Assembly: GCA_014904845.1 (NCBI GenBank)
Contig: MU119217.1
Location: forward strand, 310,001-374,000
Direction of reading: 5' to 3'
Source of the DNA: Acephala macrosclerotiorum
Lineage: Eukaryota; Ascomycota; Leotiomycetes; Helotiales; Mollisiaceae
DNA length: 64,000 nucleotides
Shown in pieces: positions 1 through 11,427 of the stretch. How positions within the stretch are numbered: the stretch's first letter is position 1; every line of letters starts with the position of its first letter. The position numbers and the translations under genes are program-made. Under the pieces are notes generated by a model. It did not search any database. It was not told the origin of the DNA and saw only the letters and a list, made by a program, of their open reading frames with translations.

Positions 1-1
1 A

Positions 2-1067
2 TTACCTAATGTTCTCGCACTGGGAGACGAATCCGCAGATTGGCCTCTTCCAGCAACTCCACTACCGGGCACCGTCGTTTCTAGCAGAGCCGAGTCTATC
101 CAACCAAAGACAGGTATGCCTGACGTTGAGTACAAGCCTCCGGCAAGTTCTTTGCAGGTTCTTCCGTCGACATCGACGTCCAGGAAAGACTCACCTAAGG
201 AGGTTTCTAGGTCAAAACACTCACCGTCTCGTCCTCTTGGCTCTCAAGTCTCACCAACTATTCAACCTCGAACCAATCCAAAACTCCAGAAACCCCAGAA
301 ACCTCCGAATTCCAACAAGCACAAGACTTCTGTGACAAGTACTCAAGCAGAAGAAATAAGACTAGCAGGGAAGACGGATGCACTCCATAAAAAGTGGTTG
401 GAAGAGTATAAGCTTGTAGTGATGGGAGGAGGTGGGGCAGATAAATCCTCTTTTGTGATCCAGGTAAGTTTTCTTGAGGCCGTTGGTTGTACTGTACTAT
501 CCTTAACTAGAAATGCAGCTAATACAATCCCACTTCGTTGATGAATACGACCCAACAATTGAAGACTCTTATCGGAAACAATGCGTCATCGACGACCGGG
601 TGGCCCTTCTCGATGTATTGGACACAGCAGGCCAAGAAGAGTACTCCGCAATGCGAGCACAGTATATGAAAACAGGCGAAGGCTTTGTGTTAATGTATAG
701 CATCACTTCCCGGACTTCTTTAGACGACGCTTGTGCACTTTACACAGAATTACTCCGCGTTAAGAACAAGGATTACTCTCCTATCATTCTAGTTGGAAAC
801 CATTGCGAGAGAGAAAACGAGCGGCAGATCTCAAAGCAGGAGGGCGAAACATTGGCAAGATCGTGGGGTTGTCCGTTTGTGGAAGCTTCTGCAAAGGAAA
901 GAATCAACGTCGAAAAGGCTTTCTATGACCTTGTTCGCGAAATCCGTCGGTATATCAGATCTGAATTACAAGCGATCTCGCATAAGAGAATACAGGATAT
1001 GAAAGAACAGGAATCGCCGCCTCGTGGTGGACTGAAGGAATTCCTGGTTCGGCGTCGAAGGCCTTAG
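2..1067 (+). CDS. Ras-like small GTPase with degenerate G1 and G4 motifs (5' partial)
   Basis: Exons 2-463 and 519-1067; the intron 464-518 is GT-AG with a CTTAACT branch. The reading frame is open back to base 2, so the start lies left of the window; an ATG at 116 is possible. The product is a Ser/Pro-rich leader of at least 130 residues followed by a Ras domain close to fungal RAS1: the effector region ([13 protein letters not shown]), switch II ([12 protein letters not shown]) and the G5 SAK are intact. The P-loop reads GGGGADKS instead of GGGGVGKS, so the near-invariant Gly15 is Asp. G4 reads NHCE instead of NKCD. The C-terminus ends in RRRRP with no CAAX box, so it should not be prenylated. 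Seen: these substitutions. Inferred: weak or absent GTP binding and a Ras-derived pseudo-GTPase or a gene starting to decay. The frame itself is unbroken. Confidence 0.85.
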
Positions 1068-3617
1068 ACAACACACTCAAATAGGGATCAACCAATTGAG
1101 TATCAAGTCAATACCTCATTTCCATGCTCTAGTTGTCGATGCTTTTCAATATCTTACTCCAACCATCTTTCCTGTTGGCAGTACCCAGTGTTAAACAACC
1201 ACTTGTATTGTGACTCTATTATTTTTTGGGTTCGTTAAGTACACATTTCCTGTGGCTGTGTCGCGGTATTTCTATGACCTTCATGGAAAGTATACTCCGA
1301 CTTTGCATTGCTACTTCCTTGATTACCAACAACTGTTCTAGTTTTCACTCCGAATGTCTCATTTGCCTCTCAAACTTTTCATCCTGTATTTGCTAGTTGT
1401 TTGTATAGAAGTCTCGAGTCTCTATGAAACCGAATCAGAACGTTAAATGGGATGAGGGATTGCTTCCGATTTACGGCTTGTCCTGAAACTGCAGGCCATT
1501 CAAGCCATACCACACCCCATTGTATCATCCAGCCCCCAAAAAATTCAAGCTGAACCGCACTGCTTCAGCTATGATTACAGCCACAGCCATTCCCGAAGGC
1601 TCACTTCTGAGGCATAATCATCAAGTAAATATAACATCGACAGAGGGAAGGGACTCCGACGTTGGACCTCACTCATGCCGGCCGACACGAGAGGCAGTGA
1701 ATGAAACGACATCCTCCAGGAACAAATGTTGTTCTGTACGCGGCGAAGTCGAACTTCAGGTTTCAGGAGAGGCACTCCTCCATGTTAGTTGAGGAAACGA
1801 AACGAAACAATCTGAGTCGATGTTCGTTACTATGCCTCGTTGAATGAAACATCTACACATGTTGTGAGGTCACTTTGAACGCCGCTGGCCTGCTGGGTGC
1901 GATAAACATGTTTCAACACCGTTCTCCTTGGGTCAGTTCTGCAGCTCGCAGTACGTGTCGAAAGTATCGAATCGCCAGATGGTATACTCTTCCAACACTT
2001 TTATTTCGACGTCTATCCAGGACACGGTCTTTCATAGGGCTAGGTTCAGATTTGATCAACTCCACGCGCGGCTCTGCTTACCAGGAAGGGCCTGCTTTAT
2101 TCCTCATATAGACCGGACCGACTTCACATGCGGCTCACAGACTACTAAAAGCTATTCCGAGGAGCCGAAAATAGCAGCCTTTCAACAGTCCTCCCATTCT
2201 TCCAGATTGGTTTCCCACACATTTCAAATCGGATCTTAAAATAGAGTACCTCACCCGCGTTCGGCTATCGCCAACACCTGACAGCACGCACATCGCGACC
2301 CTTGGCGAAATCAGCGCTAAGGCATGTGCAGTGTGCACACCTTAATCCAGGCAAAGCTCCAGGTCTCCCCTCACGGCAATCTGACTAAGAATTACCAGCT
2401 GATTCCGGGTAGGGGTCTTCCAGGTTGCCACCACTTATCCCTTCGGCAGAGAGACCTTCTCTGCGGCCTTTATCATGGTTCCAAATAACTTCGTTGGATT
2501 TGTTCGAATCTCCACGCCGGTTTCGCATGCCGCGAAGTGCAAAGGGGCGTGATTGTTACCGCCCAGACTAATCCGGGGGGCTTGCGGGCAGGTGGTGATC
2601 GATGCACATCATTCGCCAGGCGTTGATGAAACGCAGAAGCGACATAAACCAGGCGTCCTATCAAAGCAGACAAAGAAACAAACAGCAGCTAAAGTAGGGA
2701 CCGCACGCACGATGCTTACCCGCCACTTCTTTACCGCCCAACCACGGCGCAAGATCACCCTCAGTCTCACTCCAACACCACACATGGGTCTGCAGATTTA
2801 CAGCCAATGAGAACTCTAAGGGATGAGGATGCACATTGCAGTTATGCAGGCGCGAAGATAGCCGGCTCTATTGGAAGACGTGCTTCCCCGCCGGCAACGA
2901 GTGTACTCGAGGGCGCCAACCAGAGCGGTGGGCATTTCTGGTCTTTTGCTGCTTCCAAATGTCTGACATGATGTTGAGAAAGTCAGAGAGCTTCTTGATC
3001 CTTATGTATTCTTGAGTTGTGTTGTTCTTGTCCGCAGTCAATATCCTCCAGCTGAGGAATTGTTCAACTCAGCCTCGTTCATGCACCGCAGTCAACGCCA
3101 AAAAGTATCGCGAGCTTCATCGTGGCCGCGACTCGAACACTAGAGAGCAAAAAGCCCCTCGACTGTATGCAAGTTTCTAGGCGTCTATTTTCGACCGTCT
3201 GCTTCCCCGTTCGTGGCAGCGACCGCCCTGATACCCTATCAGAAGCGTCAAGCCACCTGCTCGCCATTTGATTCTGCCAATACTGCACCACTACACCCAG
3301 TCCGTACATAGCGGCCAGCCATATCTTGTCTCTCATTCCCGCATTTTGCTGATTCTAGTGTAGCCTCAGAATCTCTCAGCCCAAATTAGATACCACTTGC
3401 TGGCGCGCGCTCCAGAACAAAACCCTCTGTATGCCCGCCAGTTGGAGACCTGTCTGTTCTTTCCTTCGATAGCTGGTCTCTATCTATTAATTTTTCGTCT
3501 TTCAAAGTAAAATTTTCTGTGCATATTCTGTTTTCCAAAGCAATCACCCACACCGTGGTCCTCGACCTGCGCCTTGTACACTTTTTCTTTCAAACTCAGA
3601 TTTGCTTCCGTACCAAC
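1068..3617. other. Intergenic, no gene recognised
   Basis: About 2.5 kb with only short overlapping frames on both strands and no recognisable protein. The last 130 bases are the 5' leader of the next gene. A stretch near 2108-2150 (GACCGGACC followed by ATGCGGCTCACA) faintly resembles the repeat units at 5.7-7.0 kb, too weakly to call. Confidence 0.6.
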
Positions 3618-5316
3618 ATGTCCAGTCAGTCTCCGCCTTCCAGCTGGCCGTACAGGCAACTCACAACTCCTTCAGTACTCAACGAAACGAAACGACCCGA
3701 ACCTCTATCGCGAGAACGAACATCCTCCTCCTCCTCCGGGTCTTCACTTAAGATCCCTCGAACACCTCGATTTGCAGAAGCTACGACAGTACACTCTCCT
3801 ATCGAGCAGAGCGAAGATAGCAAGTCACCATTCGCAGACCCTCCAACCTCACAATCATTCATGGCGACATCACAGCCGTCAGATATTGGCTTCGGCTACA
3901 TATCCGAAAATGATCCCTCACGGCATGCTCAAGGTGTCCCAGTCGAGATCCCACAAACACCAGCGTCACCACTGAAGAGTGCAATGAAGGTGCCAGGCAC
4001 GCCAGGGAGAAGGATAGATAACCCCTTGAGCCCGACGTTCCGAGAAGAGCAGATATTAGAGAAGCATGAGGAGATGACCGAGAAGGAGCAAGCAAAGGAC
4101 CTAGTATGAACATCAATATGGTCTTCAAGCTACAATCACTAACAATTCACAGAAAATCAAGACGAGAGTACGGATAGCAAAGTTCATCCTCAGAGGAGTG
4201 AACTTCAGCTGCAGTCTCATCGTTCTCTCCATGGTCTCCGTCACATTTAGCATCTTCAACGCAACCAAAGCTCTACCCGCACGCAACAACCTCCCCGCCT
4301 GGGCCAACGGCACAAAAACATGGCCACAAAAGGTCATCCTTGCTGTTTCCTGTGTATCACTAGCTCTCTGTCTTGCCGTATTCTGGAACTATTGGAGAGG
4401 TGGTCATAAACGAGCAGAAAAGGTTGCAGTCTATTACACTCTGTTCGCCATAGCATTCTTCATCTTCAGCACCGTTATGTGGGCCATGGCAGCTGGTATT
4501 CTCCAAGGCGCTAGAAACAACAGCAACAACCAGGATGTCTGGGGCTGGTCTTGCGTTGATAACAAACGGCGACAATTATTCCAAGAGAAAGTAGATTATG
4601 CACTGGTTTGCAGATTGCAGGTACGTTCCCCCTCCCTCCATCCACTTCAAATTTTAATAAAAGAACAGAGTTGGTCACTCGTCTGTTGCCTCATCGAAGT
4701 CATCCTCGAATCAATAACCATCATCCTCTACGGCGTAGTCTTCTACAGATACTACTCCAAACAACGCCTCCGCAAGTCAATGGACATTCGCGATCGCGCT
4801 CGTTCTGACCTCTACCTCGCCCAACTCCGTTCTCAATCTGCACCCAACACACCCGGATTCGGTCCCATGTCCCCCTCTTACTCCACCCACATGAAATCTC
4901 CCCGCTTCCCACCCGCCTCCTATACGGCCAAAAATCCCGACTCCGCAGCAGAAGAAGGCCTCATCACCCCTGGGACAAGATTCGTAGAAGCGAAATCCTC
5001 TTCAAGTATTCCAGCCAAGCCATTTGCACTCCAACCTCCTCCTATCAAGCTTCATGGCGCGACACCGAAATTGGGTCAAGGTGCTTTCGATGCACTAGCA
5101 CCGAGGAAAGAGAGAGTCATTGAGCATGTAGCTGCTGCGCCGGGAGAGCAACAATATGATGCCGTGCCGATTCCGGGCGCGTATGCTAGTCCGTTGAGTA
5201 GTCCGGGTTTCGCGCCGCAACAGCAGGGACATCAGAGGTTCGGGAGTGTGGGCGAGGCGATTACGAGTGATGTGAGGATCGAGAGTCCGCCCGGAAGTCC
5301 TAGGGGCTGGAGATAG
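3618..5316 (+). CDS. Four-pass membrane protein, HAM-8 (hyphal anastomosis)-like
   Basis: Exons 3618-4103, 4153-4620 and 4669-5316 (533 aa). The ATG at 3618 (MSSQSPPSSW) is preferred to the in-frame upstream ATG at 3519, whose leader does not look like protein. Intron 1 has a perfect CACTAAC branch. Intron 2 is 48 nt with no stop codon, so it can be misread as coding. Layout: Ser/Pro/Thr-rich cytoplasmic N-terminus (1-170); four hydrophobic segments (starting near NFSCSLIVLSMVS, VILAVSCVSLALCL, YYTLFAIAFFIFST and LVCCLIEVILESITI); a long Pro/Ser-rich C-terminal tail. This resembles a Pezizomycotina family often named after Neurospora ham-8, required for cell fusion. The gene is clear; the family name is from memory and the biochemical role is unknown. 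Confidence 0.78.
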
Positions 5317-8064
5317 ATGATGTTTTTGTACTTTTCTTCTCTTCCGAGTGTTTGGAGGATTTTTATTTTGGGAGTTGGTGGAAATTTATTTGAGAGATGT
5401 GAAATGAGGGGATGAGAGCAATATACAATATACCTTTGATGTGGAATGTGTGATGGGATGTCAATGTCGCTCGCTGGACGTAGTCCGCTGTTAATAGGGT
5501 TCAATATGGATCGAATATCTAAAAGTCATCTCTGAAGTAATGTGTATCCGTTTCTGTGTAACCATCTTCCACATTTTCAATCTCTCCCGACACTAATCCT
5601 GACTTGGGACATCCACTCCAGTGAGTCAAGTTCAGTTCTGTCAGTGCCGCGCATACACCAATCCTTCTGCTCCCTAACTCCATCTTCTCGGGCCGAGAGT
5701 CTTCCCTGTTGCATTTCGACCGGACGTCCCAAGTTGTCAAATTAAGATCTCTGAATCCTTCGGTGTACAGTGATGCGGTCAGCACGCTACTGCGCATGTA
5801 CCCCATGGGTTTCCCTCTCCTTTCTTTCCCAACTTCTTTTCTCGACAAAGAATGCATTCTAGAAATGTTTGTTGCTCATCGACCGGACATCCCCATTGTT
5901 TCAAGTCGTTCTAAGCGCTCTGAATCATTTTCTCATATGCGGTAAGCACTTTACTCCACCCATATGATTTGCTTCTGATTCTCAACTTGCTTCCTTTGCA
6001 AAAGAGAGGGTGCTTTATTACCTGTCGATCGGACCTCCCTAAGTCGTGGAAGAAAGATCTTTAGACCCTTCGATTCCTGGTGATGCGGTCAGCACCTCAC
6101 AACTTGCATGAACTACGTTGTACCCGCCAGTCTCTTCCTCCCTCTTCTCAGCCTCCTCACTTAGAGACCATAGCATTTTCATGCTTGTCTGTTGTATGTC
6201 TACTAGATTTCCACATTGATTCAAGCACTTCATAGGTTCTGTATGCTTTTGTATGTGGCCAGCACTCTACTCTATCCACATGGCGTGCTTCTGCAAAGAA
6301 GGAGAGCTGAGAACGAGAAGACGTTATTCTTTGTTGTATGTCGACCGGACGTCCCCTTCGACGCGCGGTGATGCGGTCAGCACTTTACTGTGCTGACCGT
6401 GATCTACCTGTGTGGTTGTCCTGAGTTCTCCTTCCAGAGCTTCCCTTTTCTGCAAAAGAGAATCTTCTCTCATAGATCTCTTGTTGCACTTCGACCGGAT
6501 GTCTCCAATGTTTCAGGTAATATATGGTTTCTGAGTCCTTCGACTTCGATTCGCGGGTAAGAACTTTGCTTTGCTGCAGATCTACGCCCGCGAATCTCCT
6601 TCCTCGACCTTCTCCTTTTCAACGACCCTTCACTTCCATTTGAAGAAGAAAGTGTTTTTGTTGCACGTCTATCGGACCTCCCAATTATTTAAATCAATCT
6701 CCGGTTTTGGTGACTCTGAATCTTTTCAGGTTCGATTTGCAGTTAGGATTTGCTTTGCCGCACATGATCTACCGGCCCGGGCTCCTCGTAGAGAATGACT
6801 GTCTCAAACAACCCTCTTCCGAAAAACGGAATGTAATTTGTTGCACGTCGAATCGGATGTCCCCAAATGGGGGCAAGATCTTCAAAATTTTCAATTTGCG
6901 GACTTCAGAGCTCATCTTGAATCACTTGACTTATGTTCGCATATCTTGCCCAATGTCTGCTTGACCGAATATCCCGAGCTCCTTGAAGACATTGGAAGCT
7001 ACCTACAGGAATTAATATGTCTGGGTAAGATGAAGTGTCTGAGTTAAGGCCGACATCTTTGAGCAGGAGATTGCTCGAAGGTAACAGGGTACTATAATAG
7101 TAAACATGGATTCTCATTGTCCGCTTAACTTTCAAGTCCCTCCCATCCAATATGAATTGAAAAGTGCCAGCAGGATGTCCGACATTGAGACCAAGTTGAA
7201 TGTCCTGGGTAGATATTTAGCACTATCCTCACTTGAGTCCTTTAAACATTTGATCGCCAAATAGTCTAATCCATGTTGGGATATTGGAGCTCCCGTAAAT
7301 GCAAGATGGTAAACCTGATATCCCATTCGAGTTGAGACATCGAGCAAAGAATATTGTTTGACCAGCTCAATTAAGATTGAAAAACTAGCTAAACTCCTTG
7401 CTGTGGTCGCAGACTTGAAAGCTCTCTCTCTCAAGTAACGAATAATGCAGTCTGGGACGAACTAAAAGTTGACAACGCTTCAATTAGCAGCGGCTTGGGA
7501 TTCTGACAACATCCTATTCGACTCCGGAAGCGGTGGTTGGAGCATTCGATTGTCAAATGACCGATTTGGAAATAAATATCTAAGGTGTACTAACCTTGAT
7601 ACACTCCCATTGTTGCTTCAGGACTCCCTCGATCGTCCACTGCAAGCCCGACGATTTGAATAGCATACTGTGCTTTGCTATTCACTTAGGAGCTTTAGAA
7701 GCGAATGTACAATTCGGGAGATCTTTAATGTAACACACAGAAGTACTCGACATTTGCCCAAAACTCGTTGGACGAGGAGAGAACAGAGCCCGAGGCAAAC
7801 TGAAAACTCCATATATACCAAACTCAACAGAAGCAGAAATTGTTGAAAAGCCATCGTACTGCCGCATGGATAGAAAGCCATATCAGTAGCTTCGCTCTAG
7901 AAGTACAGCCATGCATCACTCTCGGAAGTGTAAAACCAGATGCTCACCGTGTATCACCGGATAATGTAGCAAGGTCAATCGTCCCTCATCATCCCATCCC
8001 ATGTTCCTCCCCATCCCCTCCCCGTCTATTCCCTTCACCCATTTCCCATCAATCACCCTCTCTC
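5317..8064. other. Intergenic region carrying the degenerate repeat array
   Basis: About 2.7 kb. After about 200 bases of 3' UTR-like sequence it is largely built of the divergent tandem units listed separately. From 7000 to 8064 there are only short frames on both strands (the longest is about 100 codons on the minus strand at 7132-7434) with no recognised similarity. Confidence 0.6.
5705..7000. repeat. Degenerate tandem array of about 150-180 bp units
   Basis: Eight diverged units can be lined up by the motif CGACCGGACGTCCCC, at 5717, 5880, 6026, about 6196 (very diverged), 6342, 6492, about 6669 and 6849. Spacings are 163, 146, 170, 146, 150, 177 and 180. Each unit runs in the same order: TTTGTTGCAC, the CGACCGGA block, a TTGTTTCAAGT-like stretch, CTGAATCCTTCG, TGATGCGGTCAGCACTTTACT, a pyrimidine-rich stretch and TTTCTGCAAAAGAGA. 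Spacings are not multiples of three, so it is not a protein repeat. No terminal inverted repeats or target duplications were noticed. A single related block occurs near 15682. Confidence 0.75.
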
Positions 8065-8734
8065 CTACTTCGAGACAGCAGACTTAGCCTTCTCAACAAC
8101 AGCACCAACCTCATCCCCCACCTTCTCAACCGCTGACTTAACCCCTCCTTCCGCCGCCTTCAACTTATCCATCTCCTCCTTCCCACCCCACTTATGATAC
8201 TGCATCCAACGGTAACCTTGCGTGAGTTGGGAGCCCTCATTTACGAAGTGGCAGGCGAAGAGGAGGTAGTTCTTTGGTTGGACGGCGAGAGCGTAGCGCA
8301 TGAACGTTGCGGAGTAGATTATTAGGGCGCCAGTCATTTTGCCGGAAATGCTGTGGAGGGAGGAGGGTTAGCAACTGAATATTGAAATGAATGGGGGATA
8401 GGGTGGGAAAGAGGGGAGAGACGGAGAGGAAGAAAATGGTTGGAAGGTTGTGAAGACTCACAGCTCAGGACTCTTCTGCGTATCCATAACCGCCGCAATC
8501 GGGATACCAAAATTCGAAACCGGACCCCAGAAATCTATCCATCCCCTTCATCAGCATACAGTCCCTCTCAATCTCCTAATTCACAATGCTCGTTCCAAAA
8601 ACTCATCTCCTTCACACAAGTGTAACTCGCCGAGCCCGCCAAGAGAAAGTGGGAAACATACGCGTAGAACAGACATAGCTCAGCATTGGATTCGCGCGAA
8701 TCTTCGCATTGATTGCTTTGATGAAGGCTGCCAT
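8065..8734 (-). CDS. MPC1: Mitochondrial pyruvate carrier subunit 1
   Basis: Exons on the minus strand 8734-8662, 8534-8462 and 8350-8065 (143 aa); introns of 127 and 111 nt. MPC1 pairs with an MPC2/3 subunit in the inner mitochondrial membrane to import pyruvate into the matrix. The match is direct: residues 25-39 read [15 protein letters not shown], then [11 protein letters not shown], then the membrane segment with [19 protein letters not shown], then [12 protein letters not shown], in the order found in yeast Mpc1. The N-terminal amphipathic stretch ([16 protein letters not shown]) is typical. The C-terminal tail after WGGKEE is a charged Ala/Lys/Val-rich extension of about 40 residues, probably helical. 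The 3' end of SmB lies about 400 bp upstream, in the same orientation. Confidence 0.95.
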
Positions 8735-9138
8735 TTTGAGAAGATGGTGGTTTATGAAGGGGAGGTGGAGTGGAGAGTTGAAGGTGAAGCTTGCTTATGA
8801 AGTTGTACAGCGATTGCGGATTTGATGGGAAGGTTCATGGCCGAAAATAGGAAGGGTCACGTGCCGACTGTTCAACGAGAAATGCGCCGAAAGGAGGGGC
8901 TAAAAATGCGGTAGAGACTCGATTTTCAGTCAAAGAGGTTTAAAGAATGAGGGTGATTTAGGTAGTAGACATCAAAGTTCTCTTGCTTTGCATTGTTGCG
9001 CTGTCTATGCTACAAATTGACAATTTTTGGTATGAAGAGCCAAACTCCTCCCTCAACGCCTATGCGGTGTTTGATTTTCCGCTGCCGCCCAATTTCTCGT
9101 GAAACATCCTCAACTTCGAGGCCATATCCTTCATTCAA
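8735..9138. other. Spacer between MPC1 start and SmB end
   Basis: About 400 bases holding the MPC1 promoter and 5' UTR and the SmB 3' UTR. No further gene or clear element seen. Confidence 0.6.
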
Positions 9139-10026
9139 CTACCGTCTTGGAGGAGGAGCGAATCCTGGTGGTGGTCCTTGTCCTCCTGGGAAACCTGGGG
9201 GTGGGAAGCCTCCAAATCCTGGTGGGGGAGCTGGGGAAAATGTTAGCTTTGGATTCAACTAAGTGTGTGTTTTGAATTGCTTACCTCCTCTGCCAAATGG
9301 TGGTGCTCCAGGGAAACCTCCGAATGCAGGTGGTGCGCCAACTCCAGCAGCAGGGCCCTATAAGGTGTTAGCGCTATGTTCAAGACCACTCTAGAAGCTC
9401 AACTTACAGCTAGTCCAACGGGCATGCCTCGTCCAGCAGGTCTAGCAATACCGGCACCAGCAGCAAGAGTTGAAGTCATTCCCCCTGGCGCGCTCGCTCC
9501 CAATCGTGCGGACGGATCTGCTGGAGGCGGAGACTCGACCGAGAGGGAGATGATATGAGCACCTCTGACAATCGTAAGACCAAGTGTACGCTTTTCTTCG
9601 GACTCAACGAGCGGTGCTGAGGTACTGGCTGCACCTGGAGCAGCAGGTGCTTTATTCGCCTTGCGCTTGACGCGTCTGAACTCCTCTGTGTCTGCGAGAA
9701 CGAGGTTCATATGCTGTGCCAAAAGTTAGCAATTGAAGTCCAAAACAGTAACCCAAGAGTGCGCGCATACCTTGTCAAAGGCAAGCATTTGTCCCACCAT
9801 CTGGCGCCCATCATTCATGGTCACTCTCATCCGGTAGTTGATCTAATTCCACATCAGCACACGACCCTTCAATAGAGGCGCCAAGAGCTTTAAAACTCCG
9901 CGTGATCGGGGCAACGTACGAGACCGGCCTGTAAAGATAGCAATAGTCAGCCTATAATGTCAACATAAAGCTTTAGAGCAATGGAGTAGGAGGATAACTC
10001 ACCATCTTTCCTTGCTTGTTCGCCAT
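9139..10026 (-). CDS. SMB1: Spliceosomal Sm protein B (SmB)
   Basis: Six exons on the minus strand: 10026-10003, 9928-9920, 9842-9771, 9713-9408, 9357-9285 and 9230-9139 (191 aa). SmB is one of seven Sm proteins forming the ring on U1, U2, U4 and U5 snRNAs. The Sm fold is visible as INYRMRVTMNDGRQMVGQML, then the HMNLVLADTEEFR strand, then Sm2 in EEKRTLGLTIVRGAHIISL. The tail is Gly/Pro-rich with repeated PPPGF and ends in PPPRR, as expected for SmB. Exon 2 is only 9 nt (Ala-Gly-Leu), giving GKM-AGL-INYR. An Ala-rich loop (KAPAAPGAASTSAP) sits between Sm1 and Sm2. The start lies 311 bp from the RPL11 start on the other strand, so the two probably share a divergent promoter. Confidence 0.95.
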
Positions 10027-10337
10027 GTTGACTGAAATGCGAGATGCGCGACAAGTCGGCTTCTCTTGTGGGGTTCAAATATTGGTTCTTGAAGTTTCTT
10101 GGACTTCAGTCAACTCTTGGGCTCTTTGCAAAGCGTAGAGTTTGACCTGGAGTTCTTCAAGGTCGTAGCTTTGAGGATTTGAGAAGGCTGCCATCCGCTA
10201 GCGCCAATGCGGTTAGGCATATTTTGACATTCGCGAGAGCGCACCACGCATTTTCAGAAATTGATCGCGAACTTTCTGAACGACAATCGACAACTTCACG
10301 ACCAATTTCCCACGACAATCCTTCGACATCCGTCAAA
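10027..10337. promoter_or_regulatory. Divergent promoter, SmB / RPL11
   Basis: A 311-bp gap separates the start codons of SmB (minus) and ribosomal protein L11 (plus), so both promoters and 5' UTRs must fit here. No specific element is called. The frame upstream of RPL11 is open from 10179, but the protein start is set by the L11 family at 10338. Confidence 0.6.
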
Positions 10338-10959
10338 ATGGCCGAAGACAAGGGAAACAACCCCATGAAGGAGCTCCGCATCCAAAAGCTCGTCCTCAAC
10401 ATCTCCGTCGGAGAATCTGGTGACAGACTCACTCGTGCGGCCAAGGTATTGGAACAATTGAGCGGTCAAACTCCAGTCTACAGTACGATTACCATCGCAG
10501 AGCGAAGAGGACAAATCTAACATTACGCTTAGGCAAGGCCAGATACACCGTCCGTACTTTCGGTATCCGTCGTAACGAAAAGATCGCTGTGCACGTTACT
10601 GTCCGTGGACCAAAGGCTGAGGAAATCTTGGAGCGTGGATTGAAAGTCAAGGAATATGAGCTCCGCAAGCGCAACTTCTCTGAGACTGGCAACTTCGGCT
10701 TCGGTATCAGCGAACACATCGATCTCGGTATCAAATACGACCCCGCGATCGGTATCTATGGCATGGACTTCTACTGCTGCATGTGAGTATACACACAACG
10801 GAGGTACATTGGATAGTATTGACAGTTCTTAGGACCCGTCCTGGTGAGCGTGTTGCCAAGCGCCGCCGATGCCAGACCAAGGTTGGATCCGGCCACAAGA
10901 TTAAGCGTGATGAGACCGTCAAGTGGTTCAAGAACCGATTCGAGGGTATCGTCAGGTAG
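10338..10959 (+). CDS. RPL11: 60S ribosomal protein L11 (uL5)
   Basis: Exons 10338-10482, 10533-10782 and 10833-10959 (173 aa, the usual length); both introns are 50 nt. It is the large-subunit protein that contacts 5S rRNA. It begins [20 protein letters not shown] and continues through [39 protein letters not shown] and [13 protein letters not shown] to a basic end [11 protein letters not shown] and [11 protein letters not shown]. Splice sites preserve the reading frame exactly. Highly conserved; no unusual residue seen. Confidence 0.97.
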
Positions 10960-11427
10960 ATGGTGACAAAATGGTTCCTGGCATGGGCTCTGGAGTAAAT
11001 GATTGTGCATTGGTGGGGGCATCATTGGCTGTATTCTACTGAATCTACGGATCAGGACACAATGAAGCAGTTTGCCAAAACTGTTCAGCTTTTTCTTTCG
11101 GGATAGCTGCGGCCAAAGAGACCGACCGGCTTGCCGGCTTTTTGCGATATCCAGATACACTGATGTGAAAATGCGTTGAGAATTTGATTTTATTTCCTTG
11201 ATACTCCCATTATTGAGATGGGGAATCCAAAGCTGCTTATTTCCCAGAGCAGGCATCTATATTTCTATGATGATCCAACAAGTCTTGTTGAGAATTCTCG
11301 GATGTTCTTCTATGCGTACATCTTTCTAAAGACCAAAACTCTGAAACCATTTTCTACCTTTTAAAAGTCTAACCTCAGCCAATGCTACCGGTATTCAACC
11401 AAATTTACTTCATCATATCCCTTTCCA
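10960..11427. other. Convergent 3' spacer
   Basis: About 470 bases between the converging ends of RPL11 and the small gene at 11428. UTR-like; no gene seen. Confidence 0.6.

Noticed and set aside
3079..3336. 85-codon minus-strand frame and a GTTCGAGTC-like motif near 3130
   Set aside because: No protein similarity, and no tRNA cloverleaf could be built.
5542..5945. Short plus-strand frames within the repeat array as protein repeats
   Set aside because: Unit spacings are not multiples of three and the frames do not carry over from unit to unit.
5717..7000. The repeat array as a box C/D snoRNA cluster
   Set aside because: TGATG-like and CTGA-like bits occur, but they are not spaced as C and D boxes and no terminal stems were found.
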